A stretch of 64,000 nucleotides of DNA from Planctomycetota bacterium. GTDB lineage: Bacteria; Planctomycetota; J058; JAJDCQ01. The DNA is taken from positions 56,947-120,946 of the forward strand of contig JAJDCQ010000230.1 of NCBI GenBank assembly GCA_029260755.1, in the 5' to 3' direction. The translations under genes and the position numbers were made by a program. Below, piece by piece: positions 34,451-43,498 of the stretch. How positions within the stretch are numbered: position 1 is the stretch's first letter; every line of letters starts with the position of its first letter. The notes under the pieces are model-generated. The model made no database searches and was not told the DNA's origin. It saw nothing but the letters and a program-made list of their open reading frames with translations.

Positions 34451-37360
34451 TCACCGCCGTCGCCCTCGCCGCGCCTCCTCTCGATCGGCCTCGGCGAGCT
34501 CGGCTTCGCCGACCCGCTCCCAGACATCGGCGCGCCGCAGGAGTCGATCGCTCCGCACCCGCAGCGGCCGCGACCCCTCGAGCAGCGCGCGGGCGGCTCG
34601 TTCGGAGCCCGCGCCGATGAGCTCCTCGGCGAGCTCGAGCATCGCGTCCAGGAGCTCCCCGGAGGCCGCGGGGCGTCGACCGGCGAGCTCGGCGAGGAGC
34701 GCGGAGGCCTGCTCGACCGGCTCGTGACGGCTCGCGTGGATCGCCCGGGCCGTCGCCGCGGCCGTCGGCTCGTGCGAGATCGCGGCGAGCCGATCGAGGA
34801 TCCCGCAACGATCACACCTGGCGCCGATCGATCGCCGGTCATTCCGGGAGATCAGCAAGACGAGCGTGTGCGGAAGCCCGACGAACGAGTTGAGCATGCC
34901 CGGCTGGAAGCCCGGAGCCCCGTCCTCGACGAGGGCGACGACCTCGGAGCCCATAGCGTCGAGCACGCGGGGATCGACCGGCCCCGTCGCCGAAGCGAGG
35001 ACCTCGAACGCGCGGGCGCATCGTCGCACCACGTCGGGATGGGGGAGGCCGCGAGCCGCATGCCGGCTCCAGGTCCGATCGGCGAGCGCCCGCATCGCGC
35101 CGGCGAGGTCCGTCTCGTCCGGCTGCCCCGACGCGGCCGCGATGTCCCGGCGTACCTCGTCACGCCACCCGCTCTCCTCGACGCGCCAGGGGAAGCCCGC
35201 GCCGAGGAGGAGGTCGAGGATCGCGGCGAGCACCCACGCGGGCACGTCCCGGTGACGCGCCTCGCGGTCGAGGAGCGCGCCCGCGAGCTCCCACCGCCGA
35301 CGAAGCGCGTCGCGAGGCGTGGCCGTCTCGGTCTCGAGCCCGACGAGGATCGCGAGGGTGAACCCGAGATCGGACGGATCGAGACGGTCGACGCCCGCGT
35401 CGAGCTGCCGGCGGGCCTGTTGATGCAGGCGCTCCGGCGGCGGGGCTCCCATCTGGATTCCGGAGACGCCGGTCGACCCCGCGCCCCGCTGATAGAGGAA
35501 GCGGAGCATCCGATTCGAGCTCGCATCCGCCCGGGTCGTCCAGGCCATCGACTCGAAGAGCGCATCGGTCGCGGCCCGGCGTCGCTCGCCCGGCGCGAGC
35601 AAGGCGAGGAGCTGTCGCGCGAGGAGGACGTCGGGCGCGGTGACGAGCGCCTCGGAGCTGGCCAGCTGCTCGAGGGCGAGCAGAGCCGCCTCGCGCTCGA
35701 TCGGCGGCGGGTCGATGTCGGCGAAGGCGAGGGCGACCAGCCGCTCGCCGAGCTCCCGGTGGTCGCCGTCGCTCGCGAGGTCGACCGCGCCGCGAACGAG
35801 CGCGTCCTCGAGGATCCGCGCGATCACCGCCGCCTCGAGCGCGAGGAGCTGCCGGCGCGACGGCGGTAGCTCGGTCGCGGCCGCCTCACGGGCAAGGACC
35901 AGCCGCGTTCGCGCGGCGGCCGGCGACGACGGAGCGAGGTCGCCGCCGCTCACCGCCGTCGCGGCCAGCCGGGCCAGCCCGACATCGAGCTCGACCAGGC
36001 CCGGCTCGGCCGCCACGACGGCGGCGATCGTCGCCGGATCCCCGCGGGCGACGAGAACGGTCAGGACGAGATCACGGCGCAGGCTCCAGGGCGGGCGCCC
36101 GAGGTCGATCCCGTCGAGCGCTCCTTCACCGCCCTGCCCGATCCCGGCGAGGCCGACGAGGAGACGGGCGCGCTCCCGCTGCTCACGATCGCCCGCGTCG
36201 CCCTCGACCCGCGCGGCGAGCTCGCGGGCGACGGCCACCGACGGAGGCTCGCCGCGCCGCGCGGCCTCCCACGCGGCGGTGAGCTCGGTCGCGAGCGCCC
36301 GCTGCCGCTCCTGAAGGCGGGCGGTGGCGGCGCGCTCCCGGGCGAGCCACCCGCCGAGCGCGACGAGGGCGATGACGCAGGCCCCGGCGAGGAGCGGACC
36401 ACGCCGCCGCGCGGCCCGCCCGAGGAGCCGGCCGAGCGAGCTGGCCGCCGTCGACGACGGGTGGATCGCCTCGCCCCGACGCCAGCGTTCGAGCTCGTCG
36501 GCGAAGGCGGCCGCGCCGGCGTGGCGACGCGCGGGGTCCTTGGCGAGCGCTCGGAGGCAGACCTGATCGAGCGCGGCGGGGATCCCCGGGCGGCGCCGGC
36601 TCGGCGCGACCGGCTCCTCGCGGAGGATCGCCTGAATCAGCGCGATGACCGATTCGTCGGCGGCGAACGCGGTCTGGCCGGTGAGGGTGACGTAGAGGAG
36701 ACCGCCGAGACCGTAGACGTCGGTCGCCCGACCGATCGTCCCCTCGCTTCGCGCGACCTGCTCGGGCGCCATGAAGAGGGGCGTGCCGAGCATCTCGCCG
36801 GTGCGGGTGAGGGTGTCGGCGAACGCGTCGTAGGCGAGGCCGAAGTCGACGAGGCGCGGCCGTCCGTCGCGTGCGATGATGACGTTCTCCGGCTTGAGGT
36901 CCCGGTGGAGCACGCCGTGCGCGTGCGCGTGCTCGACGGCGCGGGCCAGATCGATCGCGAGGCGCACCGCGTCCTCGAGCGACAGCGGACCCGAGCGAAG
37001 CTCCTCGGCGAGGGAGCGGCCCTCGACGAGCTCCATCGCGCACCAGGGCACGCCGCGATCGACGCCGAACGCGTGGACGCCCACGATGCCGGGATGGGCG
37101 TCGATCCGGCCGAGCACCTCGGCCTCGCGCTTGAAGCGGGCGAGGGCACGCTCCCCGGAGGGGCCGGCGAAGCGCCCCGCGTGGATGACCTTGACCGCGT
37201 GGACCGCGCCGCTCGTCTCGTGGCGCGCCCGGTGGACCGACCCCATCCCGCCGCGCCCGATGAGGTCGAGGACGAGGTAGGGGCCGGTCTTCTTCGGCCC
37301 GGCGACGCCGCCCGGCTCGGGTCCGGCGCCGGCCTGGCCGGCTGGCCCTCGAGGAGTCAT
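34451..37360 (-). CDS. Ser/Thr protein kinase with helical C-terminal region
   Basis: 969 residues from the ATG at 37360 (MTPRGPAG), preferred over an in-frame ATG at 37435 that lies in the promoter region of the divergent gene. Hanks kinase at 27-295: IGRGGMGSVH, Lys57, HRDLKPEN (Asp154), DFG (172-174) and APEQ. A membrane segment (about 340-360) follows, then roughly 600 residues of mostly helical sequence without clear TPR or WD40 signatures. The catalytic residues are intact. It ends close to the kinase fragment at 34160-34411 and is divergent from the phosphoesterase gene, with 182 bases between. Confidence 0.9.
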   Translation of the reverse strand: MTPRGPAGQAGAGPEPGGVAGPKKTGPYLVLDLIGRGGMGSVHRARHETSGAVHAVKVIHAGRFAGPSGERALARFKREAEVLGRIDAHPGIVGVHAFGVDRGVPWCAMELVEGRSLAEELRSGPLSLEDAVRLAIDLARAVEHAHAHGVLHRDLKPENVIIARDGRPRLVDFGLAYDAFADTLTRTGEMLGTPLFMAPEQVARSEGTIGRATDVYGLGGLLYVTLTGQTAFAADESVIALIQAILREEPVAPSRRRPGIPAALDQVCLRALAKDPARRHAGAAAFADELERWRRGEAIHPSSTAASSLGRLLGRAARRRGPLLAGACVIALVALGGWLARERAATARLQERQRALATELTAAWEAARRGEPPSVAVARELAARVEGDAGDREQRERARLLVGLAGIGQGGEGALDGIDLGRPPWSLRRDLVLTVLVARGDPATIAAVVAAEPGLVELDVGLARLAATAVSGGDLAPSSPAAARTRLVLAREAAATELPPSRRQLLALEAAVIARILEDALVRGAVDLASDGDHRELGERLVALAFADIDPPPIEREAALLALEQLASSEALVTAPDVLLARQLLALLAPGERRRAATDALFESMAWTTRADASSNRMLRFLYQRGAGSTGVSGIQMGAPPPERLHQQARRQLDAGVDRLDPSDLGFTLAILVGLETETATPRDALRRRWELAGALLDREARHRDVPAWVLAAILDLLLGAGFPWRVEESGWRDEVRRDIAAASGQPDETDLAGAMRALADRTWSRHAARGLPHPDVVRRCARAFEVLASATGPVDPRVLDAMGSEVVALVEDGAPGFQPGMLNSFVGLPHTLVLLISRNDRRSIGARCDRCGILDRLAAISHEPTAAATARAIHASRHEPVEQASALLAELAGRRPAASGELLDAMLELAEELIGAGSERAARALLEGSRPLRVRSDRLLRRADVWERVGEAELAEADREEARRGRRR

Positions 37361-37542
37361 GCCCGACGATGGCACCCCGACGAGCGGGGGGCGAGAGGCC
37401 GACCGTCGGAATTGCTTTTCAATCGGCCGACACACGCCTTACACTCTCGCGCCGCGGTCCCGAGGCCGCCCGCGAAGCGTCGCCCCGACCCGACCTTCGC
37501 GATTGCACGCACGATCGAGCCGCTCTCGCGGATACAACCGTC

Positions 37543-39450
37543 ATGACGCCCTGCGACGCACGCCCCCGGCGCGCTTCTCATCTTCCTTTCATTGCGATCG
37601 TCCTCGCCGTCGCGGGGACGATGCTCGCGAACGCCAGCCTCCGGGCGGACTCGTTCGTCTCGCTCCCCGACCGCGACTACTCCGACGACCACCGCCTCGT
37701 CCAGACCGATCCGCGCCCGCACGCGCCGGTCGGTGCGATCGTCTATCCGGTCCTGGGATTCCCGAGCGTCGTCGCGCCCGGCGACTCGATCGAGGTGCTC
37801 GTCGCGCACGCCGACGGCGGCGCGACGACGGCCTGGGCGGCGCGCCTCGTCACCGCGGTCGACCCGGCGCCGCAGACGGTGCCGCTCGTCGTGACGGGCC
37901 ATGCCTGGGACGCCGCGACCGACACCTACCTCGTCTCGGTCGCGGTGCCGGACGCGACGCCGGAGGACACGTTCGACCTGGTCGTGACCGCGGCGACCCT
38001 CCCCGGCGGCGAGGACCGCCAGCGGAACGCGGTGCGGGTGCGGCGCGAGCGCGGCCGGAACCTCCGGATCGTGCACGTCGCCGACGGCCAGCTCCAGGAC
38101 GTCTCGACGCTCGTCTCGCCGCTCATTGCCGCGCAGACCCTCGAGGAGATCCGGCTGCTCCAGCCCGACCTCGTGATCTACTCGGGCGACATAGCGTTCG
38201 GCGGCGACTACGTCGCCGAGTATCGCGAGAACTACGAGCTCTTCGCCGGCTCCGGCCTCGCGATCCACCTCGCGCCCGGCAACCACGACGGCTACGCGAC
38301 GATCATCCCGACGGCGTCGACGCCGGCCGACGACCCGCCGGGTCAGCTCGCCCGCGACGGGCTCCACTACTGGGCGGACACCTACGGGCCGACCCACTAC
38401 GCGTTCCGGCTGGCCGGCTTCCGCTTCGTCGCGATGAACACCTACGACGGCGAGGCGAAGCGGCGAAACGGCCTCGGCTTCTTCGTCGGCAACTTCGGCG
38501 GCCAGGTCGACCCGGCCCAGCTCGCCTGGATCGCCGACCAGACCCGCGCCGGCACCGACGCCGGCGAGGACGTGATCCTCATCGGCCACCACGATCCGCG
38601 CGGGCCGATCACCCCGAACCGAGACTCCTACCCGTGGCCCGCGCCGCGCGGGTCGTTCCAGATCTGGAACGACCAGGGCAGCTCGGACGAGCTCCTCCGC
38701 CTGATCGCGAACGACCACGTCACCGCCGTGCTGCTCGGCCACGAGCACGGCGACGAGCACGACGAGCTCGTCGTGAACGCCGGCGCCCCCGACGAGCGAC
38801 GCGTCCCGTTCATCAAGACGACGACCCTCTCCGAAGGCGCCCTCGACCGGCACGGCTACCGCCTGATCGAGATCCGCGACGGCCGGATCGACCGGATCGA
38901 CTACGAGCCCGGCCAGCAGTCGATCCCCGCCGGCCTCGGGCGCCGCGTCTTCGCCGTCCTCTCGGGGGCGAACGACGGGCGCGAGGCGAGCCTCACCGCC
39001 GCGCTCGACAACCGCCTCACCCGTACGATGACGATCACCCTCGAGCTCACCGTCGCGACCACGCCCGACGGCCTCGCCGTGACCGCGGCCGCCCCGCTCA
39101 CCGCGTCGGTCCGCGAGGTCGTCGCCACCGACGTCGGCGCGAGCAAGGCCTACGTCGAGGTGACCCTCCCCCCGCTCACGACCGCGGCGAGCCTCGAGCT
39201 CGCCCCCGCCGTCGGCGGCGGCGGGCTCCAGCCCGGCTTCCAGCGGGACGCGCCCGGCGGAAGCAGCGGGAACGGAGGCGGAGGAACGACGACGCCGGGC
39301 GCCACGACGCCCCCGGCCCCCCGCCGCCTCGGCGGCGGTGGCGGCGGCGGCGGCGGTTGCCGCGGCGGAAACGGCACGCCCGGGTCGCTCGCCCCGCTCC
39401 TCCTCCTCGCCGCCGCGATGCTCGTTCTGGGAACACGCCGCGCTCGATGA
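37543..39450 (+). CDS. Exported calcineurin-like metallophosphoesterase with C-terminal sorting-type tail
   Basis: 635 residues from the ATG at 37543 (signal peptide core about 12-30). Residues about 40-165 form a beta-rich domain. The metallophosphoesterase domain (about 174-440) has the metal ligands in order: HVADGQ (Asp181), YSGDIAFGGD (Asp216), GNHD (246-249), IGHHD (about 349) and LGHEHGDEH (about 394). The C-terminus (about 596-635) is a Gly run, a Cys, a hydrophobic helix (SLAPLLLLAAAMLVLG) and TRRAR, the layout of bacterial C-terminal sorting tails such as MYXO-CTERM. The enzyme is thus probably anchored or processed at the surface. Substrate unknown. A weak promoter (TTTTCA, 18 bases, TACACT) lies at 37416-37445. 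Confidence 0.9.
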   Translation: MTPCDARPRRASHLPFIAIVLAVAGTMLANASLRADSFVSLPDRDYSDDHRLVQTDPRPHAPVGAIVYPVLGFPSVVAPGDSIEVLVAHADGGATTAWAARLVTAVDPAPQTVPLVVTGHAWDAATDTYLVSVAVPDATPEDTFDLVVTAATLPGGEDRQRNAVRVRRERGRNLRIVHVADGQLQDVSTLVSPLIAAQTLEEIRLLQPDLVIYSGDIAFGGDYVAEYRENYELFAGSGLAIHLAPGNHDGYATIIPTASTPADDPPGQLARDGLHYWADTYGPTHYAFRLAGFRFVAMNTYDGEAKRRNGLGFFVGNFGGQVDPAQLAWIADQTRAGTDAGEDVILIGHHDPRGPITPNRDSYPWPAPRGSFQIWNDQGSSDELLRLIANDHVTAVLLGHEHGDEHDELVVNAGAPDERRVPFIKTTTLSEGALDRHGYRLIEIRDGRIDRIDYEPGQQSIPAGLGRRVFAVLSGANDGREASLTAALDNRLTRTMTITLELTVATTPDGLAVTAAAPLTASVREVVATDVGASKAYVEVTLPPLTTAASLELAPAVGGGGLQPGFQRDAPGGSSGNGGGGTTTPGATTPPAPRRLGGGGGGGGGCRGGNGTPGSLAPLLLLAAAMLVLGTRRAR

Positions 39451-39823
39451 GCTCATCTGCCGCGCGACCGAGCCGGCCGACTGGCGGAACGTGATCGAGT
39501 TCCTCCCGGTCTAGTCTCGGGGCGCGCGCCTCCCTCCTCCTGGACGAGTTCCTCGCCCGTCTCGCCCACCACGCGACGCCGCCTTCGCGTTCCAGGCGTG
39601 GGACAATCGTGTCTCATCACGAACATTCGACGGGACTCCCGCGTCCCACTCATGAGGCGTGTCTGTCTCATCGACGCTCGGGGACGGCACCGATGGCGGT
39701 CGGCGCGGATGTTGCTTTGTCCCGTGAGCGACGTGACCGAGCGGTACGGCGCCACGGTCCGCCGCTCGACCGGCCCGACCCCGACCCACCCGCCTCCACC
39801 ACCGCCCGAACCGAGTCAAGAAC
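39451..39823. other. Intergenic region before the arginine cluster
   Basis: 373 bases. At the left edge the frame shifted by one from the phosphoesterase reads ALDELICRATEPADWRNVIE up to a TAG at 39512-39514; it is protein-like but starts nowhere, so it may be a remnant. Around 39599-39680 GTGTCTCAT occurs near 39609 and GTGTCTGTCTCAT near 39660, on either side of a small stem GGGAC/GTCCC. I see no riboswitch, T-box or convincing promoter for argC, although the arginine operon promoter must lie here. Confidence 0.4.
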
Positions 39824-40930
39824 ATGCGCGCGTCCACGACCACCGCCGCCTCGCCTCTCCTCGCCCGGACACGGCGCGCGGGCATCCACGGCGCCACCGG
39901 GATCACCGGCGTCGAGCTCGCGGGCCTGCTCGACGCCCATCCGGCCCTCGAGCTCGCGTGGGCGACGTCCCGCCGCCATGCCGGCACCACCCTCGACACG
40001 GTCGACGGGAGCGCCCCGACGGTCGAGCTGCGCGCTCCCGAGGACGCCGATGACGATGTCGACATCGTCTTCCTCTGCCTGCCCCACGGCCGATCGGCCG
40101 CCGCCGCGTCCCGGCACCGGTCGGCCGGGACGCGAGTCGTCGACCTCTCGGGCGACCTCCGTCTGCGGGACGCGGACGCGCACGCCCGCGCCTATAACAC
40201 CGAACGCCCGACCGAGGTCGCGAGCGAGGCCGTCTACGGCCTGACCGAGCTCACCCGCGACCGGGTCGCCGGCGCGCGCCTCGTCGCCAATCCGGGCTGC
40301 TATCCAACCTGCGTCGGCCTCGCCCTCGCTCCGCTCGCCGTCGAGGGACGTCTGCGGGGGACGATCGTCGTCGACGCGAAGTCGGGCGTATCGGGCGCGG
40401 GCCGCGAGCCGACCGCGAAGACCCACTACTGCTCGGCCTCCGGCGATGTTCGCCCCTACGCGGTCGGGCGGCGCCACCGGCACGTCCCCGAGATCGAGCA
40501 GCTCCTCCGTGACGTCGGAGTCGACGACCTCGCCCGCGTCATCTTCACGCCCCACCTCGTCCCGCTCGAGCGCGGAATGCTCGCCACGTGCGTCGTCACC
40601 GATGCCGGCGGCGACGCGGACGAGATCCGCGACCTCTACCGTGAGCTCTACGCCGGCGAGCCCTTCGTCCGCGTCGCGGGCCCCGACGCCGCTGCCCGCA
40701 TCCGGTCGGTCGTCCGGACCAACGGCGCGGTGGTCTCGGTCCACGAGGTCGAGGACACCGATGCCGTCGTCATCGTGTCGGCGATCGACAACCTCCTCAA
40801 GGGCGCCGCCGGTCAGGCGGTTCAGAACGCCAACCTGATGCTCGGGCTCCCCGAGGTGACCGGTCTCCCGGGCGCGCGAGCGAGCGAGGCTGCGCCCGCC
40901 CGCCGGCTCATCGCCGCGAGGTCCTCATGA
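39824..40930 (+). CDS. argC: N-acetyl-gamma-glutamyl-phosphate reductase
   Basis: 368 residues, slightly longer than usual because of a 17-residue N-terminal extension. It reduces N-acetylglutamyl phosphate with NADPH to the semialdehyde, the third step of arginine synthesis. The NADP fold opens with GIHGATGITGVELAGLL; the catalytic Cys159 sits in ANPGCYPTCVGLAL, and the conserved His of GRRHRHVPEIEQ and the TPHLVPLERGML block follow. It heads the cluster argC-argB-argD-GNAT-argJ; its stop overlaps the argB start (ATGA). Cytoplasmic. Confidence 0.95.
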   Translation: MRASTTTAASPLLARTRRAGIHGATGITGVELAGLLDAHPALELAWATSRRHAGTTLDTVDGSAPTVELRAPEDADDDVDIVFLCLPHGRSAAAASRHRSAGTRVVDLSGDLRLRDADAHARAYNTERPTEVASEAVYGLTELTRDRVAGARLVANPGCYPTCVGLALAPLAVEGRLRGTIVVDAKSGVSGAGREPTAKTHYCSASGDVRPYAVGRRHRHVPEIEQLLRDVGVDDLARVIFTPHLVPLERGMLATCVVTDAGGDADEIRDLYRELYAGEPFVRVAGPDAAARIRSVVRTNGAVVSVHEVEDTDAVVIVSAIDNLLKGAAGQAVQNANLMLGLPEVTGLPGARASEAAPARRLIAARSS

Positions 40931-41724
40931 GACCAGCGAAGGATCGCGCCACCGAGAAGACGACGGTGATCAAGATCGGCGGAGCCTCCATCGATGCGGA
41001 AGGTGCCCTCGACGCCCTCGCGGATCTCGTCGCGACCATCCACGCCGCCGGCGCCGGGGCGATCGTCGTGCACGGCGGTGGACGGGAGATCGCGCAGCTC
41101 CAGGATGCCGCCGGGCTGCCGACGGAGAAGGTCGACGGACTCCGCGTCACGAGCGAGGATGCGATGTCGCTGGTCAGCGCGGCCCTTCGCGGCCTCGTCA
41201 ATACGCGCCTGGTGGGTAGCCTCGTCGCCCGGGGCCACGCCGCGCTCGGCCTCTCCGGCGTCGACCTCGGGCTGCTCCGGTCGCCGTTCCTCGATCGGAA
41301 GCGACTCGGCCGGGTGGGTGGTCCGCCGCGGGTCGATACGGCTCGCCTCGTCCGCCTCCTCGAGGACGGCGTCCTCCCCGTCCTCGCGCCGGTCTGCCTG
41401 GGCCCGGACGGCGACCCGGTCAACGTGAACGCGGACACCGCCGCCCGCGCGGTCGCCGCCGCGATGTCGGCCGACGCGCTCGCCTTCGTCAGCGACGTGC
41501 CCGGCGTGAGGACGTCCGAGGGCATTGCCCGCACGCTCTCCCCCGACCGGATCGCCGACCTCATCGCGGACGGGACCGTTTCGGGCGGGATGGTCCCGAA
41601 GCTCCTCGCGGCCGTCGCCGCGGTCGGCGCGGGCGTCGGCCGCGTCCGGATCGGCGACCTCCGCAGCCTCGCCGACGGGACCGCCACCGAGATCCAGGCG
41701 AAGAGAGCGCAGGTCTCGGCATGA
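40927..41724 (+). CDS. argB: Acetylglutamate kinase
   Basis: 265 residues, normal length. It phosphorylates N-acetylglutamate with ATP. The amino-acid-kinase fold shows KIGGASID at the N-terminus, the substrate loop VVHGGGREIAQLQ, GLRVTSEDAM and VNVNADTAARAVAAAM with SDVPG, and GMVPKL near the end. No N-terminal helix typical of arginine-sensitive hexameric enzymes is visible beyond a few residues, so strong feedback inhibition is uncertain. It overlaps argC and argD by four bases each, indicating translational coupling. Confidence 0.95.
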   Translation: MRPAKDRATEKTTVIKIGGASIDAEGALDALADLVATIHAAGAGAIVVHGGGREIAQLQDAAGLPTEKVDGLRVTSEDAMSLVSAALRGLVNTRLVGSLVARGHAALGLSGVDLGLLRSPFLDRKRLGRVGGPPRVDTARLVRLLEDGVLPVLAPVCLGPDGDPVNVNADTAARAVAAAMSADALAFVSDVPGVRTSEGIARTLSPDRIADLIADGTVSGGMVPKLLAAVAAVGAGVGRVRIGDLRSLADGTATEIQAKRAQVSA

Positions 41725-42962
41725 ACGGTACGACGCCGAGCTCCGTGGCCCGTCGCGCGCTCGATGCAGAGCGGACCGTGCTCGACGCGGCCGATCGGGT
41801 GCTCGCGCCTACCTACGTCCGGCCCGACCGCCTCTTCGTCCGGGGATTCGGCTGCTGGCTCGAGGACGCCTCGGGGCGCCGGTTCCTCGACGCGACGAGC
41901 GGGGTGGCCGTGAACGCCCTCGGCCACGCCTCGCCCTTCGTCGTCGAGGCGGCTCGAGCGGCCCTCACCGACGGGCTCATCCACACATCGAATCTCTTCC
42001 ACACCGCCCCGGCCGTCGCCCTCGCGGGCGCGCTCGTCGAACGCTGCTTCGCCGATCGAGTCTTCTTCGCCAACTCGGGCGCCGAGGCCGTCGAGGGAGC
42101 CATCAAGTTCGCTCGGCTCGCCAGCGGCGCGGGAGCGAACGAGATCATCTACTTCGACGGATCCTTCCACGGCCGGACCTTCGGTGCGCTCTCGGCGACC
42201 GACCGCCCTGCGCAGCGCACGCCGTTCGCTCCGCTCGTGCCCGGGTTCATCCGCGCGAGGTGGGAGGACGAGGCGGACCTCTCGAAGATCGGGCCGGGCA
42301 CGGCCGCCGTGATCGTCGAGCCGGTCCAGGGCGAGGGCGGGATCCGCGTCGCCGACGCGGCCTGGCTCCGCGCGATTCGCCGACGGTGCGACGAGACCGA
42401 GACCCTCCTCATCGTCGACGAGATCCAGACGGGGCTCGGGCGAACGGGCCGACTCTGGGCGCACCAGCGCTCCGGGATCCGGCCGGACCTGATGGCCGTC
42501 GCGAAGCCGCTGGCTGGCGGGCTTCCGATGGGCGCCGTCCTGATGACCGAGAGAGTCGCGAGCGCCATCACGCCCGGCTCGCACGCGACCACGTTCGGCG
42601 GCGGCCCCTTCGTGGCCCGGGTCGCCCTGGCCGTCGTGAACCGGGTGAGCGAGCCGACGTTCCTCGACGAGGTGGCCCGGAAGGGCCACCTCCTGCGGGG
42701 CATGCTCGAGGCGCTCGAGGAGGGACCGCTGGTCTCCGGGACGCGCTCCGATGGCCTCCTCGCCGGCATCCAGGTCCCCGGGCGCGCCCCGGCGCTGGTC
42801 GCCGCTGCGTTCGAGGAGGAGCTCCTCGTCGTCGCGGCGGCCGACGACGTCGTGCGCGTGATTCCTCCGCTCGACATCGCCGACGACGATCTCATCGAGA
42901 TGGTGCGTCGCCTCGAGCGAGCGCTCGGTCGGGTCGCCGTCGTGGCCGAGGGCCGTCCGTGA
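41721..42962 (+). CDS. argD: Acetylornithine aminotransferase
   Basis: 413 residues. A class III PLP aminotransferase converting N-acetylglutamate semialdehyde to N-acetylornithine. Visible signatures are the NSGAEAVEGAIKFAR helix, FDGSFHGRTFGALSATDR, the cofactor-binding IVDEIQTGLGRTG and the Schiff-base Lys of MAVAKPLAGGLPMGA. The assignment to argD rather than another class III aminotransferase rests on its place between argB and argJ. The start overlaps argB by four bases; the stop overlaps the GTG of the acetyltransferase gene. Confidence 0.93.
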   Translation: MNGTTPSSVARRALDAERTVLDAADRVLAPTYVRPDRLFVRGFGCWLEDASGRRFLDATSGVAVNALGHASPFVVEAARAALTDGLIHTSNLFHTAPAVALAGALVERCFADRVFFANSGAEAVEGAIKFARLASGAGANEIIYFDGSFHGRTFGALSATDRPAQRTPFAPLVPGFIRARWEDEADLSKIGPGTAAVIVEPVQGEGGIRVADAAWLRAIRRRCDETETLLIVDEIQTGLGRTGRLWAHQRSGIRPDLMAVAKPLAGGLPMGAVLMTERVASAITPGSHATTFGGGPFVARVALAVVNRVSEPTFLDEVARKGHLLRGMLEALEEGPLVSGTRSDGLLAGIQVPGRAPALVAAAFEEELLVVAAADDVVRVIPPLDIADDDLIEMVRRLERALGRVAVVAEGRP

Positions 42963-43498
42963 TCGCCACCCGCGACGAGGGCCGCCTCGAGGTCGCGCAG
43001 CCGCCGATCGAGGCCGCGCGTCTGGCCGACGCGCCGGGCATCGCCCGCCTCCTGTTCGAGGCCTGGCCGGACTGCATCCCGAAGTCGGCTGCCGTCATCG
43101 CCGGCACGATCGACGAGTTCCTGGTCACGCGCTCGCGCGCCCGAATCGGGCCGCCCGTCGGGGTCGTCGCGCTGCACCGACTCCCCGGAGGGCGGGGCGA
43201 GCTCCGCAGCCTCGCCGTCGACCGCCGGCAGCGCGGTCGGGGCCATGCTGCCGCCCTCGTCGACGCGGTCATCGGCCGAAGCCGACGCGACGACCTCGAG
43301 CTCTTCTGCGTGACCCGCCGGCCGAGCTTCTTCGCCCGGCACGGCTTCAAGACGCTGCCGATCACCGCCGACCGGATCCGCGTCACGCCGGCAGGCGCAC
43401 GTCCGCGCCGAACAATGCGACACCGAGGCGACGTCCCGACGTGGGCGCTCTCATCCCTCGACCTCCCGGGAGAACGCTCGTGTCCACGAACGGCTTGA
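42959..43498 (+). CDS. GNAT acetyltransferase, N-acetylglutamate synthase-like
   Basis: 179 residues from a GTG at 42959 that overlaps the argD stop. The GNAT core has IEAARLADAPGIARLLFEA, a central strand GELRSLAVDRRQRGRGHAAALV (the acetyl-CoA loop RxxGxA) and ELFCVTRRPSFFARHGFKTL. This resembles stand-alone N-acetylglutamate synthases (argA-type) that start the pathway. The C-terminal 40 residues are Arg-rich and poorly conserved in look. Since argJ can also make N-acetylglutamate, the cluster has two possible entry enzymes; the GNAT could be the main or anaplerotic one. Confidence 0.8.
   Translation: MIATRDEGRLEVAQPPIEAARLADAPGIARLLFEAWPDCIPKSAAVIAGTIDEFLVTRSRARIGPPVGVVALHRLPGGRGELRSLAVDRRQRGRGHAAALVDAVIGRSRRDDLELFCVTRRPSFFARHGFKTLPITADRIRVTPAGARPRRTMRHRGDVPTWALSSLDLPGERSCPRTA

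Noticed and set aside
37357..39456. Minus-strand 699-codon frame over the metallophosphoesterase
   Set aside because: No motif on the minus strand; the plus strand has a complete set of metal ligands and a signal peptide.
39599..39680. T-box, riboswitch or ArgR box before argC
   Set aside because: Neither the T-box motif, a known aptamer pattern nor a palindromic AT-rich ARG box could be seen.
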